This document shows, piece by piece, positions 24,231-31,836 of a stretch of 33,210 nt of DNA (the stretch's first letter is position 1; each line of letters opens with the position of its first letter). The notes beneath the pieces are model-generated. The model was not told the DNA's origin. It did no database searches and worked only from the letters and a program-made list of their open reading frames with translations. The DNA lies in the NCBI GenBank assembly GCA_964458015.1, contig CAYWGR010000042.1, positions 1-33,210 of the forward strand, given 5' to 3'. This DNA comes from CAYWGR01 sp964458015 (lineage in GTDB: Bacteria; Planctomycetota; Planctomycetia; Pirellulales; Thermoguttaceae). Both the position numbers and the translations under genes were made by a program.

Positions 24231-24884
24231 TTACAAACGGCCTTCCCATTCAGCATGGAATTGCTCTAAAAAATCGACCATAAACTGATGCCGTCCGGCG
24301 GCCAACGCTCGGCCGGCGGCCGTATTCATGCGATCCTTGAGCAAGAGGAGCTTTTCGTGGAAGTGGTTGACGGTTGTGCCTTCGGCCTTCAGATAGGACG
24401 CCGCGCTGTCGTGTTCGATGGGTTTGCAGGCAGGATCGTAGATCAACCGCCCACGACCGCCGCCATAAGCAAAAGCACGGGCGATGCCTATGGCTCCGAT
24501 TGCGTCGAGCCTATCGGCATCCTGAACGGCTCGTCCTTCGAGCGACAGTTTCGGCTGTTCGACCTTAGCGCCTTTGAAGGAAATGTCGGCTATGATGCGA
24601 CACACATGTTCAATCACCTCAGGATCGACCTGGAGTGAACGGAGCCAATCGCCGGCCTTTTTTGGCCCGACGGCGGAATCACCGTCATGGGCTTTCCAAT
24701 CGGCGATGTCGTGCAACAGGGCCGCGAGTTCCACCACGCGCAAGTCGGCATTCTCGGCATGTCCGATGCGTTTGGCGGTTTGCCAGACGCGATGGATATG
24801 CCACCAGTCATGACCGGTGCCCTCGTTGGCCAAAGCAGAACGCACGTGGTCGACCGTCTGGGCGACGATTTCAGTAAAAAGCAC
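24231..24884 (-). CDS. HD-domain phosphohydrolase (YedJ/YpgQ-like)
   Basis: A 217-residue HD-superfamily hydrolase. The metal-binding set is His29 or His31 in GHDWWHIHRV, His58-Asp59 in ALLHDIADW, and Asp122/Asp124 in VQDADRLDAIGAIG, the last being typical of YedJ/YpgQ proteins, which hydrolyse nucleotides (B. subtilis YpgQ acts as a pyrophosphohydrolase on dNTPs). The start is GTG at 24884 with AAGG about 9 nt upstream. It lies downstream of rpiB on the same strand with 48 nt between, so the two are probably co-transcribed. Confidence 0.88.
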   Translation of the reverse strand: MLFTEIVAQTVDHVRSALANEGTGHDWWHIHRVWQTAKRIGHAENADLRVVELAALLHDIADWKAHDGDSAVGPKKAGDWLRSLQVDPEVIEHVCRIIADISFKGAKVEQPKLSLEGRAVQDADRLDAIGAIGIARAFAYGGGRGRLIYDPACKPIEHDSAASYLKAEGTTVNHFHEKLLLLKDRMNTAAGRALAAGRHQFMVDFLEQFHAEWEGRL

Positions 24885-24932
24885 GGCAACACCTTCGAGG
24901 AAGATATAACGAGACGCGGAGAACGGCTGCCG

Positions 24933-25385
24933 TTACGACTGGCCGTTGGGAGATTCGAGGGCAGTGATCTTTTGATTGCGCCGAGCGTGGCGACCGCCCT
25001 CGAAGGGCGTGTTGAGCCAAATCTCGACGAGGCGATCGGCAAGCTTTTCGCCCAAGAGATCGCTGGAAAGGCACAGCACGTTCAGATCGTTGTGACGCCG
25101 GCTGATTTCGGCGGTGATGTCGTCATAACAAGGAGCCGCACGGACGCCGGGCACTTTGTTGGCGGCAATGCACATGCCGACGCCGGTGCCGCAAACCAGA
25201 ATGCCGCGCTCGACCTCTTTGTTCGATACCTTTCGGGCCACCTCGGCAGCGATGTCGGGGTAATCGACGTCCTCTCCACCGAATGTCCCCACATCGACGA
25301 CTTCCTGCCCTAGGCCTTGCAAGAAATTCTTCAACTTGGCCCTTAACTCCACACCGCGGTGATCGCTGCCGACCGCAATTCGCAT
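24933..25385 (-). CDS. rpiB: Ribose 5-phosphate isomerase B
   Basis: A 150-residue RpiB that interconverts ribose 5-phosphate and ribulose 5-phosphate in the pentose phosphate pathway. GSDHRG (6-11, with Asp8 and His9), the CGTGVGM loop (65-71) with the catalytic-base Cys65, and RRHNDLNVLCL with His98 match the E. coli enzyme. The ATG at 25385 has GGAGG close upstream and gives the standard length; an upstream in-frame start at 25454 would add unrelated residues. The HD hydrolase follows. LacAB-type sugar isomerases share this fold, but RpiB is the best fit. Confidence 0.93.
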   Translation of the reverse strand: MRIAVGSDHRGVELRAKLKNFLQGLGQEVVDVGTFGGEDVDYPDIAAEVARKVSNKEVERGILVCGTGVGMCIAANKVPGVRAAPCYDDITAEISRRHNDLNVLCLSSDLLGEKLADRLVEIWLNTPFEGGRHARRNQKITALESPNGQS

Positions 25386-25713
25386 CGTGTCCTCCAGGTG
25401 ATTTTCCAACACTCCTATCTTAATCCTGACACACGGATGACGCAACGGCCACACCCCCCAAAATTACACAACCTTTACATATTACTTCTTTAGCTGCATA
25501 TGCTACAGCCATTTGTGGCACATCCTAAAAAAACACGGGTAACGCAGATCTACGCGGATTCCGTGAGCAAATAACGCGAATATCCGCGTCATTTCTCATT
25601 ATCCGTGCCGATCCGTGCTATCCGTGTTTTTGGTGGAAGATAACAGGAATTGCTATTTCATGGTTGCGCCGGAGGTCAAGGCACAACATTTTGCAGGGGC
25701 ATCCAGCCGTTTT
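25386..25713. other. Intergenic region between helicase and rpiB with a nested inverted repeat
   Basis: 328 bases with no gene. The left part, near rpiB, is AT-rich and should hold the rpiB promoter, though no convincing -35/-10 pair stood out. The right part contains the inverted repeat described at 25527-25633. Confidence 0.6.
25527..25633. repeat. About 107-bp imperfect nested inverted repeat
   Basis: The ends AAAAAAACACGGGTAAC (from 25527) and TATCCGTGTTTTTGG (to 25633) are inverted copies of one another. Inside, ACGCGGAT (25552-25559) pairs with ATCCGCGT (25582-25589). ATCCGTG-type blocks also recur (25600, 25611). It resembles the ATCCGTG/CACGGAT repeats scattered in planctomycete genomes (from memory, not searched). 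It carries no open frame. Confidence 0.55.
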
Positions 25714-27015
25714 CTAAACAAACCGCCTGTGCCGCTTATTCTGTTTAGGCAGGCTCGAATGGCGGCCCGAAAACCGTTTGCCGCCGCGATACCCATGAGA
25801 TGCCGCGCCGGCGGATCTGCCGGCTTTGCATCCTCGCGAGGAGTCGGGAGAGGCATCCATCGGTTCGGCCAACAAGCAAGGCAAAGCCGCCGGCTGATCC
25901 TCGACCGCGAGTATCTGGCGCGTGGCGCGTTGGATCGCATGGAGCTTCGATCGTTCTTCGCGATCGCAAAAAGAAACGGCCACGCCTTCCGCTCCGGCTC
26001 GGCCGGTGCGTCCGATGCGATGGACATAGCTATCGGCATCGACCGGCAGATCGAAATTGATCACATGGGAAACATGATCGATGTCGAGACCACGCGCGGC
26101 GATGTCGGTGGCGACCATCACCAAGGGCCTCGGCGCTTTGAATCGCGACAGAACGCGCTGTCGCGCGGATTGGCTTTTATTGCTATGAAAGGCGTCGGCC
26201 TCGATGCCTGCCTTGACGAGCCATTTGGCTACTTTATCGGCCCCATGCTTGGTGCGCGTGAAGACCAACGTTCGCGTCCTAGGGGTTTCCTGCAACCAAT
26301 GGGTAAGCAATTTGATTTTCTGGTTTTGATCGACGAAAAAGACCGACTGCTGGATTTTTTCGGCGGTAGAAGACGGCGGCGCAACGCGGACGTCAACGGG
26401 ATCGGAGAGCCACTCGTCGGCCAATTCGCGAATGGCCGAAGGCATGGTGGCCGAAAACAACAGGGTTTGCCGTTTTTCCGGCACTTTTTGGACGATGCGG
26501 CGGAGGTCTTGGATGAAACCCATATCGAGCATCCGGTCGGCCTCGTCGAGGATCAAAACTTCGACACGGGTTAAATCGATATAGCCTTGCTGCATGAGAT
26601 CGAGCAAGCGGCCGGGCGTAGCGACCAAGATATCGACTCCATTGTTGAGCGCGCGAACCTGCGTTCCCTGGCCAACGCCGCCGAAAATGACGGTGTGCCG
26701 GATCGACGTATGGCGGCCATACACCGCAAAACTCTCCGCAATTTGCGAGGCCAGCTCGCGCGTAGGCGAAAGCACGAGGGCGCGGATTTTTCGCCCTCGG
26801 CCGTTCACGCGACATTCCGCGCGGCCGAGACGCTGCAAGGTAGGCAAAGCGAATGCGGCGGTCTTGCCGGTTCCCGTCTGGGCGCAGCCGAGCACGTCGC
26901 GGCCTTCGAGGACCGGCGGGATGGCCTCGGCTTGGATTTTCGTAGTGGCAACATAGCCCTGGGCGCGGACGGCGCGGAGCAAGGGTTCGGCTAGGCCAAG
27001 ATCTTCAAACTTCAT
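25714..27015 (-). CDS. DEAD-box RNA helicase (RhlE-like)
   Basis: A 433-residue ATP-dependent RNA helicase. From ATG 27015 it shows the Q motif (FEDLGL...TTKIQAEAIP), motif I AQTGTGKT (45-52), motif Ia PTRELASQIA, motif Ib TPGR, motif II DEAD (157-160), motif III SAT (188-190), and the second RecA lobe with TRTKHGADKVAKWL, ATDIAARGLD and HRIGRTGRAG. The tail after about 385 is basic (KQNKRHRRF), like RhlE tails that bind RNA. ATG at 27015 is favoured; in-frame TTG codons precede it, and AAGGA sits just upstream. A promoter at 27421-27448 predicts a leader of about 400 nt, a layout known from cold-shock helicases. Likely role: rRNA or mRNA remodelling. Confidence 0.93.
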   Translation of the reverse strand: MKFEDLGLAEPLLRAVRAQGYVATTKIQAEAIPPVLEGRDVLGCAQTGTGKTAAFALPTLQRLGRAECRVNGRGRKIRALVLSPTRELASQIAESFAVYGRHTSIRHTVIFGGVGQGTQVRALNNGVDILVATPGRLLDLMQQGYIDLTRVEVLILDEADRMLDMGFIQDLRRIVQKVPEKRQTLLFSATMPSAIRELADEWLSDPVDVRVAPPSSTAEKIQQSVFFVDQNQKIKLLTHWLQETPRTRTLVFTRTKHGADKVAKWLVKAGIEADAFHSNKSQSARQRVLSRFKAPRPLVMVATDIAARGLDIDHVSHVINFDLPVDADSYVHRIGRTGRAGAEGVAVSFCDREERSKLHAIQRATRQILAVEDQPAALPCLLAEPMDASPDSSRGCKAGRSAGAASHGYRGGKRFSGRHSSLPKQNKRHRRFV

Positions 27016-27420
27016 CAACAACAATTCCTTGAACGGCTTTCTACAACAAGCATGAATCGCGGCAGCCTACCGCATACACGGGGTTATGCAACACCGTCAT
27101 CGTACGGAACGACAACGACGCACAAAGAGCCCAATCCCGCACATAGCGAGATTCAAAAACGGGATTTCGGCATCGAGGCATCGGCCTGGAGCCGGGGTGC
27201 AAGGGAGATCAATAAGCACCGGGTAGGCAAGAAACCTCGCCTAGCTGTTTTTTGCCGGGCAAGATGGCCGCTACAAAGAAGCAAATGAACTCGTTGCGAG
27301 CTTTTTGCAGTCGAGAGGGCTAAGATCCGCAGAAAAAACGCATTTTGCGATGATTTCGGCTTGTTTAGCGATCAGCGACGCAGTTTATAACCCGCGATAC
27401 GCTCGCACTTCACAGTACCT

Positions 27421-27448
27421 AGCATAACACCCCACCTTGGTATGTCAA
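27421..27448 (-). promoter_or_regulatory. Predicted promoter of the DEAD-box helicase
   Basis: On the minus strand a consensus TTGACA (27443-27448), 16 nt, and TATGCT (27421-27426). The next gene downstream on that strand is the helicase at 27015, about 400 nt away; no other start intervenes that looks real. Confidence 0.5.
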
Positions 27449-27511
27449 GGCTAAATTGGCATTTCCACGAGAAAACTGAATGCCGAGAGACCGATCCGGC
27501 CTCGGAGAGGT

Positions 27512-27540
27512 TTGCAAGAATCGCGGGGGGGAGGTAAACT
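27512..27540 (+). promoter_or_regulatory. Predicted promoter of tsaB
   Basis: TTGCAA (27512-27517), 17 nt, and TAAACT (27535-27540). Transcription would start near 27547, about 35 nt before the ATG at 27582. Confidence 0.4.
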
Positions 27541-27581
27541 CCAGGTTCCCTCCATTGCCGCCCCATGCGGAAAACAGAGAA

Positions 27582-28259
27582 ATGAAAATTCTTGCTCTCG
27601 AAACCACGGAGAAAATTGGCAGCGTGGCTGCCATGCAGGACGGCCGTCTGCTGGCCGAAGCTGATTTGGAGTCGACGCAACGGAGCGCGCAGTCGTTGTC
27701 GCCTGCGATGATGGCCTTGCTCAAGCAGGTGGGCTGGCAGCCGACCGACGTTCAGTTGGTGGCTGTTTCGCACGGGCCGGGCTCGTTCACCGGTCTGCGC
27801 GTCGGAGTGACGGCGGCGAAGATTTTTGCTTATGCCGTGGGGGCGGAAGTGCTGGGCATCGACACGCTTGAAGTGATCGCCGCCGGATCGCCCGAGGATG
27901 TTGCAAGCGTCTCGGTTGTGATGGACGCCCAGCGCGGCGAAGTGGTTGCCCAGCGTTTTGATCGTCGGCCGGATGGAGAATGGGCGGCCGACGGCCCGCG
28001 ACACTTGATCGATGCCGACGTTTGGATGCGCGACTTGCCGAACGGCATTGCCGTCTCGGGGCCGGTGCTTGCTCGATTGGTCCATCGGCTGCCATCGCAT
28101 GTTTGCGTGCTGGATCCAAAATTCTGGTCACCCCGCGCGGCGGTCGTTGCACGAATTGCCGCGCGCGATTATGCGATCGGTCGGCGCGACGATCTTTGGA
28201 AGCTTGCTCCGATTTATTCGCGGCGCAGCGCTGCCGAGGAAAAACACGACAAACGGTGA
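27582..28259 (+). CDS. tsaB: tRNA threonylcarbamoyladenosine biosynthesis protein TsaB
   Basis: A 225-residue ASKHA-fold protein, partner of TsaD and TsaE in making t6A at position 37 of ANN-decoding tRNAs. The opening MKILALETTEKIGSVAAM and the hallmark SHGPGSFTGLRVGVTAAK (63-80) are typical; TsaB itself is not catalytic but forms the TsaBD dimer. Start ATG at 27582 is chosen because the family begins exactly with this strand, although the frame is open to 27480. rimI and tsaD, often neighbours, are absent. Followed by the DUF1080 gene. Confidence 0.93.
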   Translation: MKILALETTEKIGSVAAMQDGRLLAEADLESTQRSAQSLSPAMMALLKQVGWQPTDVQLVAVSHGPGSFTGLRVGVTAAKIFAYAVGAEVLGIDTLEVIAAGSPEDVASVSVVMDAQRGEVVAQRFDRRPDGEWAADGPRHLIDADVWMRDLPNGIAVSGPVLARLVHRLPSHVCVLDPKFWSPRAAVVARIAARDYAIGRRDDLWKLAPIYSRRSAAEEKHDKR

Positions 28260-28327
28260 CACACCAGCCTCAACGTTGAAATGCGTTGTTCAACCGTCTG
28301 CAACAACCCTTGGAAGAAAACACCATT

Positions 28328-29632
28328 ATGCAACGACTAATTTTTCCAGCGTATCTGTTCCTCGTGGGAGTTGTCTCGCTTTTCGGATCGCAAACCGAAC
28401 TGCCGGCCGCGGAAACGCCGGACTCGGCCATTGCGGCAAAGCCCAATACGCTTTCCGGCACGGAACAGGCGGATGGTTGGCTGTTGTTGTTCGATGGCGA
28501 GACGCTTTTCGGTTGGAAATCTTCGAGCAACGCCAACTGGCAAGCCGTCGATGGCACGCTTACCGCTTCCGAAGGCGAAGCCGGTTTGCTGACCACGACC
28601 AGTTCGTTCGGCGACTACGAGTTGAACGTCGATTTTCGAGTGAACGAGGGCGTAAACTCCGGGGTCTTTTTGCATACGATCCCCAATCCCACTCTCGCGG
28701 ATCTGAAAACCAAATGCTACGAAGTGAATATCTCGAGCGAGACCAAAACCGATTGGCCGACGGGCAGCATCGTCCAGCGGCAGAAGCCGCCGGCGAAACT
28801 ATTAGACAAAACGCCAAGTGAAGACGAGGTTATCCAGAAACGAATCGATTTCATGGACGGCCAGTATTCCTCGAAGTTGGATGCTCCTCTGATGCGTTGG
28901 CATACGTTTAATATCACGGTGAAAAGCGGTCATATCGTGGTCAAACTCGACGGCAAGACCACGGCCGACTATGTGGACCCCACGCCGCTGGGACGCGGAC
29001 CGATCGGGCTGCAATTTCGGAAAGGGAAAATCGCATTTCGCAACGTCAAGCTGCGGCCGCTGGGCACGAAAAGCATTTCCAACGGACGCGATCTGACCGG
29101 TTGGAAGCCTTATCCCGGCATGGCGAGCGTGTTCAGCGTCACGCCGGAAGGTTGGATCCGTCTGCAAAACGGCAAGGGGCAGCTTGAAACGGCCGGCCGT
29201 TACGGCGATTTCATTTTGCAACTGGATGTGTTCGTGGCGGGCAAGGGGCTCAACTCGGGCGTGTTTTTCCGCTGCATTCCCGGCGAATTCCAAAACGGCT
29301 ATGAAAGCCAGATTCAGAACGGTTACAAGGACGGTGACCGCAACAAGCCGGCCGATTGCGGCACGGGCGGCATCTTCCGCCGCCAAAACGCCCGCAAGGT
29401 AGTGGCCGACGATTTCACTTGGTTCACGAAAACGATTCTGGCCGACGGGCCGCACATGGCCGTTTGGGTTAATGGCTATCAAGTAAGCGATTGGACCGAT
29501 GCGCGTCGGCCCGACAAGAATCCGCGCAAGGGTCTTCGGACCGAGGCCGGCACGATTGTGTTGCAAGGCCATGACCCCACGACCGATCTCAAGTTCCGCA
29601 ACCTTCGGATTGCGGAATTGCCGGCGCGCTAG
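28328..29632 (+). CDS. Secreted protein with two DUF1080 domains
   Basis: A 434-residue exported protein with two copies of DUF1080 (3-keto-disaccharide hydrolase domain), a concanavalin-like beta-sandwich abundant in planctomycetes. Residues 1-28 are a signal peptide ending near LPAAETP. Domain 1 (about 45-245) has WLLLFDGETLFGWK, DYELNVDFRVNEGVNSGVFLHTI and GPIGLQFRKGKIAFRNVKLRPL; domain 2 (about 250-434) has SNGRDLTGWKPY, GDFILQLDVFVAGKGLNSGVFFRCIPG and TDLKFRNLRIAEL. Domains of this kind are linked to cleavage of 3-keto-glycosides, or to binding sugars. The ATG at 28328 is used because the signal peptide follows; the frame extends to 28286. It is 68 nt past tsaB and converges with the enolase-like gene. 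Confidence 0.9.
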   Translation: MQRLIFPAYLFLVGVVSLFGSQTELPAAETPDSAIAAKPNTLSGTEQADGWLLLFDGETLFGWKSSSNANWQAVDGTLTASEGEAGLLTTTSSFGDYELNVDFRVNEGVNSGVFLHTIPNPTLADLKTKCYEVNISSETKTDWPTGSIVQRQKPPAKLLDKTPSEDEVIQKRIDFMDGQYSSKLDAPLMRWHTFNITVKSGHIVVKLDGKTTADYVDPTPLGRGPIGLQFRKGKIAFRNVKLRPLGTKSISNGRDLTGWKPYPGMASVFSVTPEGWIRLQNGKGQLETAGRYGDFILQLDVFVAGKGLNSGVFFRCIPGEFQNGYESQIQNGYKDGDRNKPADCGTGGIFRRQNARKVVADDFTWFTKTILADGPHMAVWVNGYQVSDWTDARRPDKNPRKGLRTEAGTIVLQGHDPTTDLKFRNLRIAELPAR

Positions 29633-29637
29633 TTTTT

Positions 29638-30687
29638 CTAGGCAGCCTGATAGCGTTCGATCTTGGCGCGATCGATGGTGACGCCCAGGCCGGTTGCTTG
29701 CGGCACGCGGATCATGCCGTCGTGGATCGGCAACGTGTCGATCAGGACCGTATCGCGGAGCCGTCGCGGCGCGACTTCATTGATTGTGGAAAAAGCCGCG
29801 GTAGCGGCGGCCACATGCAGCATGGCCGCTGCGGCAATTCCGACGGAAGGCCGCCCGCCCAACACGGGAACGACGCCGGCCGCCGCGGCAAGGGCCGCAC
29901 AAACGCGGGCAGGCACAATGCCGCCGACTTGCTCCAGATCGACAACGAGAAACGGCGCCGCATTGTAGCGCACGGCCGCCAACACATCGGCCGGACCGTG
30001 AAGCGAGCGCCAGGCGGCCAAGGGAACGCTCGTTTGGCGTCCCAACGAGGCCAAGGGATGCAGCTCTTTCGCTTGCAGCGGGTCGAGAAGAAACTGCAAT
30101 CCATAGGGCTCCATGCCCGTCGAAAGGTCGCGGGCCGTTTCCATGTCGAAATTGGCCATGCCGTCGAATCGTAATTCAATCCGGTCTCCGACCATTTCAC
30201 GCACCGCAGCCACCGTCTTTAGATCTTCCTCGGGCCGACCGGCGGAGGCAATCGTTTGGGTATGAAACCCTTGTTCAGCCAACTCGCGGGCGATGGCGGC
30301 CGCCTGGACGGGCTTGTGGCCTGAAATTCGCACGGAAACAGGGACTCGCCGGCGATAATATCCGCCCAATAGATTGCATAGCGGTTGATGCAACCCTCGG
30401 CCGATGATGTCCCAAAAGGCCATTTCGACGGCCGAGCGGAGCGGCGGCGATGAGAGAGCTTCGAGCGAGTGCAGTTCCTCGATGTCGTAGGCGCTTCGAC
30501 CGGCCAAGACGGCCAGCAAGGCCTCGCGGCGAGCGGCAAGCTCGCCGACGCGCCAGGCAAGCCCCGATTCGCCCCAGCCCTCGATGCCGTGCGTCGTGGT
30601 AATGCGGACCAACAGCGAGCGGATCGGCGTAGGAAAATCCGTCTGTCCGACATCCACGAGAAAAAGCTCAAGGTCGTTGATTTTCAT
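29638..30687 (-). CDS. Enolase-superfamily protein with degenerate active site
   Basis: A 349-residue protein with the mandelate racemase/muconate cycloisomerase layout: N-terminal capping domain (GIEGWGESG at 34-42, RSAVEMAFWDIIGR at 84-97) and a TIM barrel. Where the family has the KxK base, this one has GFHTQTIAS (140-148), with no lysine. The first metal Asp (Asp175 in LRFDGMANF) and a strand-6 Asp (Asp250 in VVDLEQVGG) remain, but the second metal Glu aligns with Leu201 (FLLDPL) and the third with Trp226 (PLAAWRSL). So normal proton abstraction is unlikely. Start ATG at 30687; ispH ends 13 nt upstream, implying one operon. It might be a structural or regulatory relative, or a different enzyme. 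Confidence 0.8.
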   Translation of the reverse strand: MKINDLELFLVDVGQTDFPTPIRSLLVRITTTHGIEGWGESGLAWRVGELAARREALLAVLAGRSAYDIEELHSLEALSSPPLRSAVEMAFWDIIGRGLHQPLCNLLGGYYRRRVPVSVRISGHKPVQAAAIARELAEQGFHTQTIASAGRPEEDLKTVAAVREMVGDRIELRFDGMANFDMETARDLSTGMEPYGLQFLLDPLQAKELHPLASLGRQTSVPLAAWRSLHGPADVLAAVRYNAAPFLVVDLEQVGGIVPARVCAALAAAAGVVPVLGGRPSVGIAAAAMLHVAAATAAFSTINEVAPRRLRDTVLIDTLPIHDGMIRVPQATGLGVTIDRAKIERYQAA

Positions 30688-30700
30688 GGTTGTTTCCGAT

Positions 30701-31624
30701 TTACTGGCGCAAGGGCTTGGGCAGCGCAAATCGCAATTGTTCCTCGCGGATCACACGTGTTTCGACCGAAGCATGAAACTGTTTTTGAAGCAACTCGACG
30801 CAATCCTCCACCAACGTTTCCGGCGCGCTGGCGCCCGCCGTGATGACGACGGTCTCGTTGCCGACGAACCACTCTAGGCGGATATCGGCCGCCCCGTCGA
30901 TCAGATGAGCGACCACGCCGCACGAGTCGGCCAATTCGGCCAACCGGCGGCTGTTCGAGCTGTTCCGACTGCCAACGACGAGAACGATATCCGCATCCTC
31001 GGCAAGGATCCGCACCGCCTCTTGACGATTTTGCGTGGCGTAGCAAATATCATCCCTCGACGGACCTGCCACTTGCGGAAAACGCCGCCGAATCCGCTCG
31101 ATGATCCGCTCGGCATCATCGACCGACAATGTGGTTTGCGTGAGATAGACTACGCGGGCAGGGTCGGGTATGTCAACCAGGTCCACATCTTCGACGGTCT
31201 GAATGAGATGGATCGCCTCGGGCACTTCGCCCATCGTGCCGATAACTTCATCGTGACCGGCGTGGCCGATGAGAAGAACTGCATAACCTTCTCTGGCGAA
31301 GCGGATTGCTTCCTTGTGGACTTTCGTCACCAGGGGGCAGGTGGCGTCGATCGTTTGCAATCCTCGCTCGGCTGCCTCGCGGCGAATTTCCGGCGGGACA
31401 CCGTGGGCAGAGTAAAGCAATGTCACGCCCGAGGGCACTTCGGCCAAACTGCCGACGAACACCACCCCCCGCCGCTGGAACCCATCCACCACCCATTTGT
31501 TGTGGACGATTTCGTGGTAAACGTACAGAGGCGTGCCAAATAATTCTATAGCCCGATCCAGGGCTTCAATCGCCATGTTTACGCCCGCGCAAAAACCGCG
31601 GGGCGCAGCCAAAATTACGCGCAT
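30701..31624 (-). CDS. ispH: 4-Hydroxy-3-methylbut-2-enyl diphosphate reductase
   Basis: A 307-residue iron-sulfur enzyme (IspH/LytB), last step of the MEP pathway, making IPP and DMAPP. The three cluster cysteines are Cys12 (RGFCAGV), Cys96 (DATCPLVTKVH) and Cys194 (DDICYATQNRQ). The catalytic Glu126 is in GHAGHDEVIGT, Thr165 in LTQTTLS, and the substrate loop is SRNSSNS with GASAPE. The ATG has GGAGG about 6 nt upstream and a TATGAT -10 at 31648-31653. It leads a likely operon with the enolase-like gene and points away from hpnC, whose squalene pathway consumes its product. Confidence 0.96.
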   Translation of the reverse strand: MRVILAAPRGFCAGVNMAIEALDRAIELFGTPLYVYHEIVHNKWVVDGFQRRGVVFVGSLAEVPSGVTLLYSAHGVPPEIRREAAERGLQTIDATCPLVTKVHKEAIRFAREGYAVLLIGHAGHDEVIGTMGEVPEAIHLIQTVEDVDLVDIPDPARVVYLTQTTLSVDDAERIIERIRRRFPQVAGPSRDDICYATQNRQEAVRILAEDADIVLVVGSRNSSNSRRLAELADSCGVVAHLIDGAADIRLEWFVGNETVVITAGASAPETLVEDCVELLQKQFHASVETRVIREEQLRFALPKPLRQ

Positions 31625-31647
31625 GGTTCCCTCCCCAAGTAAAAAGT

Positions 31648-31653
31648 ATCATA
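31648..31653 (-). promoter_or_regulatory. -10 element of ispH
   Basis: TATGAT on the minus strand, about 24 nt before the ispH ATG at 31624. No -35 match is seen; the place where one belongs lies in repeat sequence. Confidence 0.35.
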
Positions 31654-31656
31654 CTG

Positions 31657-31830
31657 GGGGCCAGGGGCCAGAGGCTAGGGGCGGGAAATTGGGGATTTCG
31701 GGATTTTGGGATTTGGGAATTAAGAATTCGATTCACTGACCACAGACCACCGGCCACTGGCCACTTTTTCAGCCCCCTGACCCCCTGACCTCTGTTTACT
31801 AGCCACTAACCACTAGTCACTAGCCACTTC
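31657..31830. repeat. Low-complexity repeat block in the ispH-hpnC interval, copy A
   Basis: The interval 31657-31830 consists of GGGATTTTGGGATTTGGG-type and CCACTGGCCAC/CACTAGCCAC-type units. The core 31688-31790 is an inverted, imperfect copy of 32971-33067, which lies inside hpnD. It fills most of the divergent promoter region of ispH and hpnC. Confidence 0.75.
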
Positions 31831-31836
31831 TGCCCT

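Larger units (their letters stand above)
27016..27581. other. Long divergent intergenic region, likely helicase leader
   Basis: 566 bases without a supported gene between the helicase (minus) and tsaB (plus). It holds the helicase promoter (27421-27448), about 400 nt of presumed leader, and the tsaB promoter (27512-27540). Around 27225-27262 GGCAAGAAA and TTTTTTGCC can pair (one G-U) around a 13-nt loop. No tRNA, RNase P, SRP RNA or tmRNA signature was recognised. Confidence 0.55.

Noticed and set aside
25615..26574. 319-residue plus-strand frame opposite the helicase
   Set aside because: Antisense to all helicase motifs.
27040..27370. Possible structural RNA gene (RNase P, SRP RNA, tmRNA or tRNA) in the long intergenic region
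   Set aside because: None of the signature sequences of those RNAs was found; helicase leader is the simpler reading.
31741..31830. Possible CRISPR-like array of CACTAGCCAC/CCACTGGCC units
   Set aside because: Units are short, degenerate and without regular spacers; it is a low-complexity repeat block.
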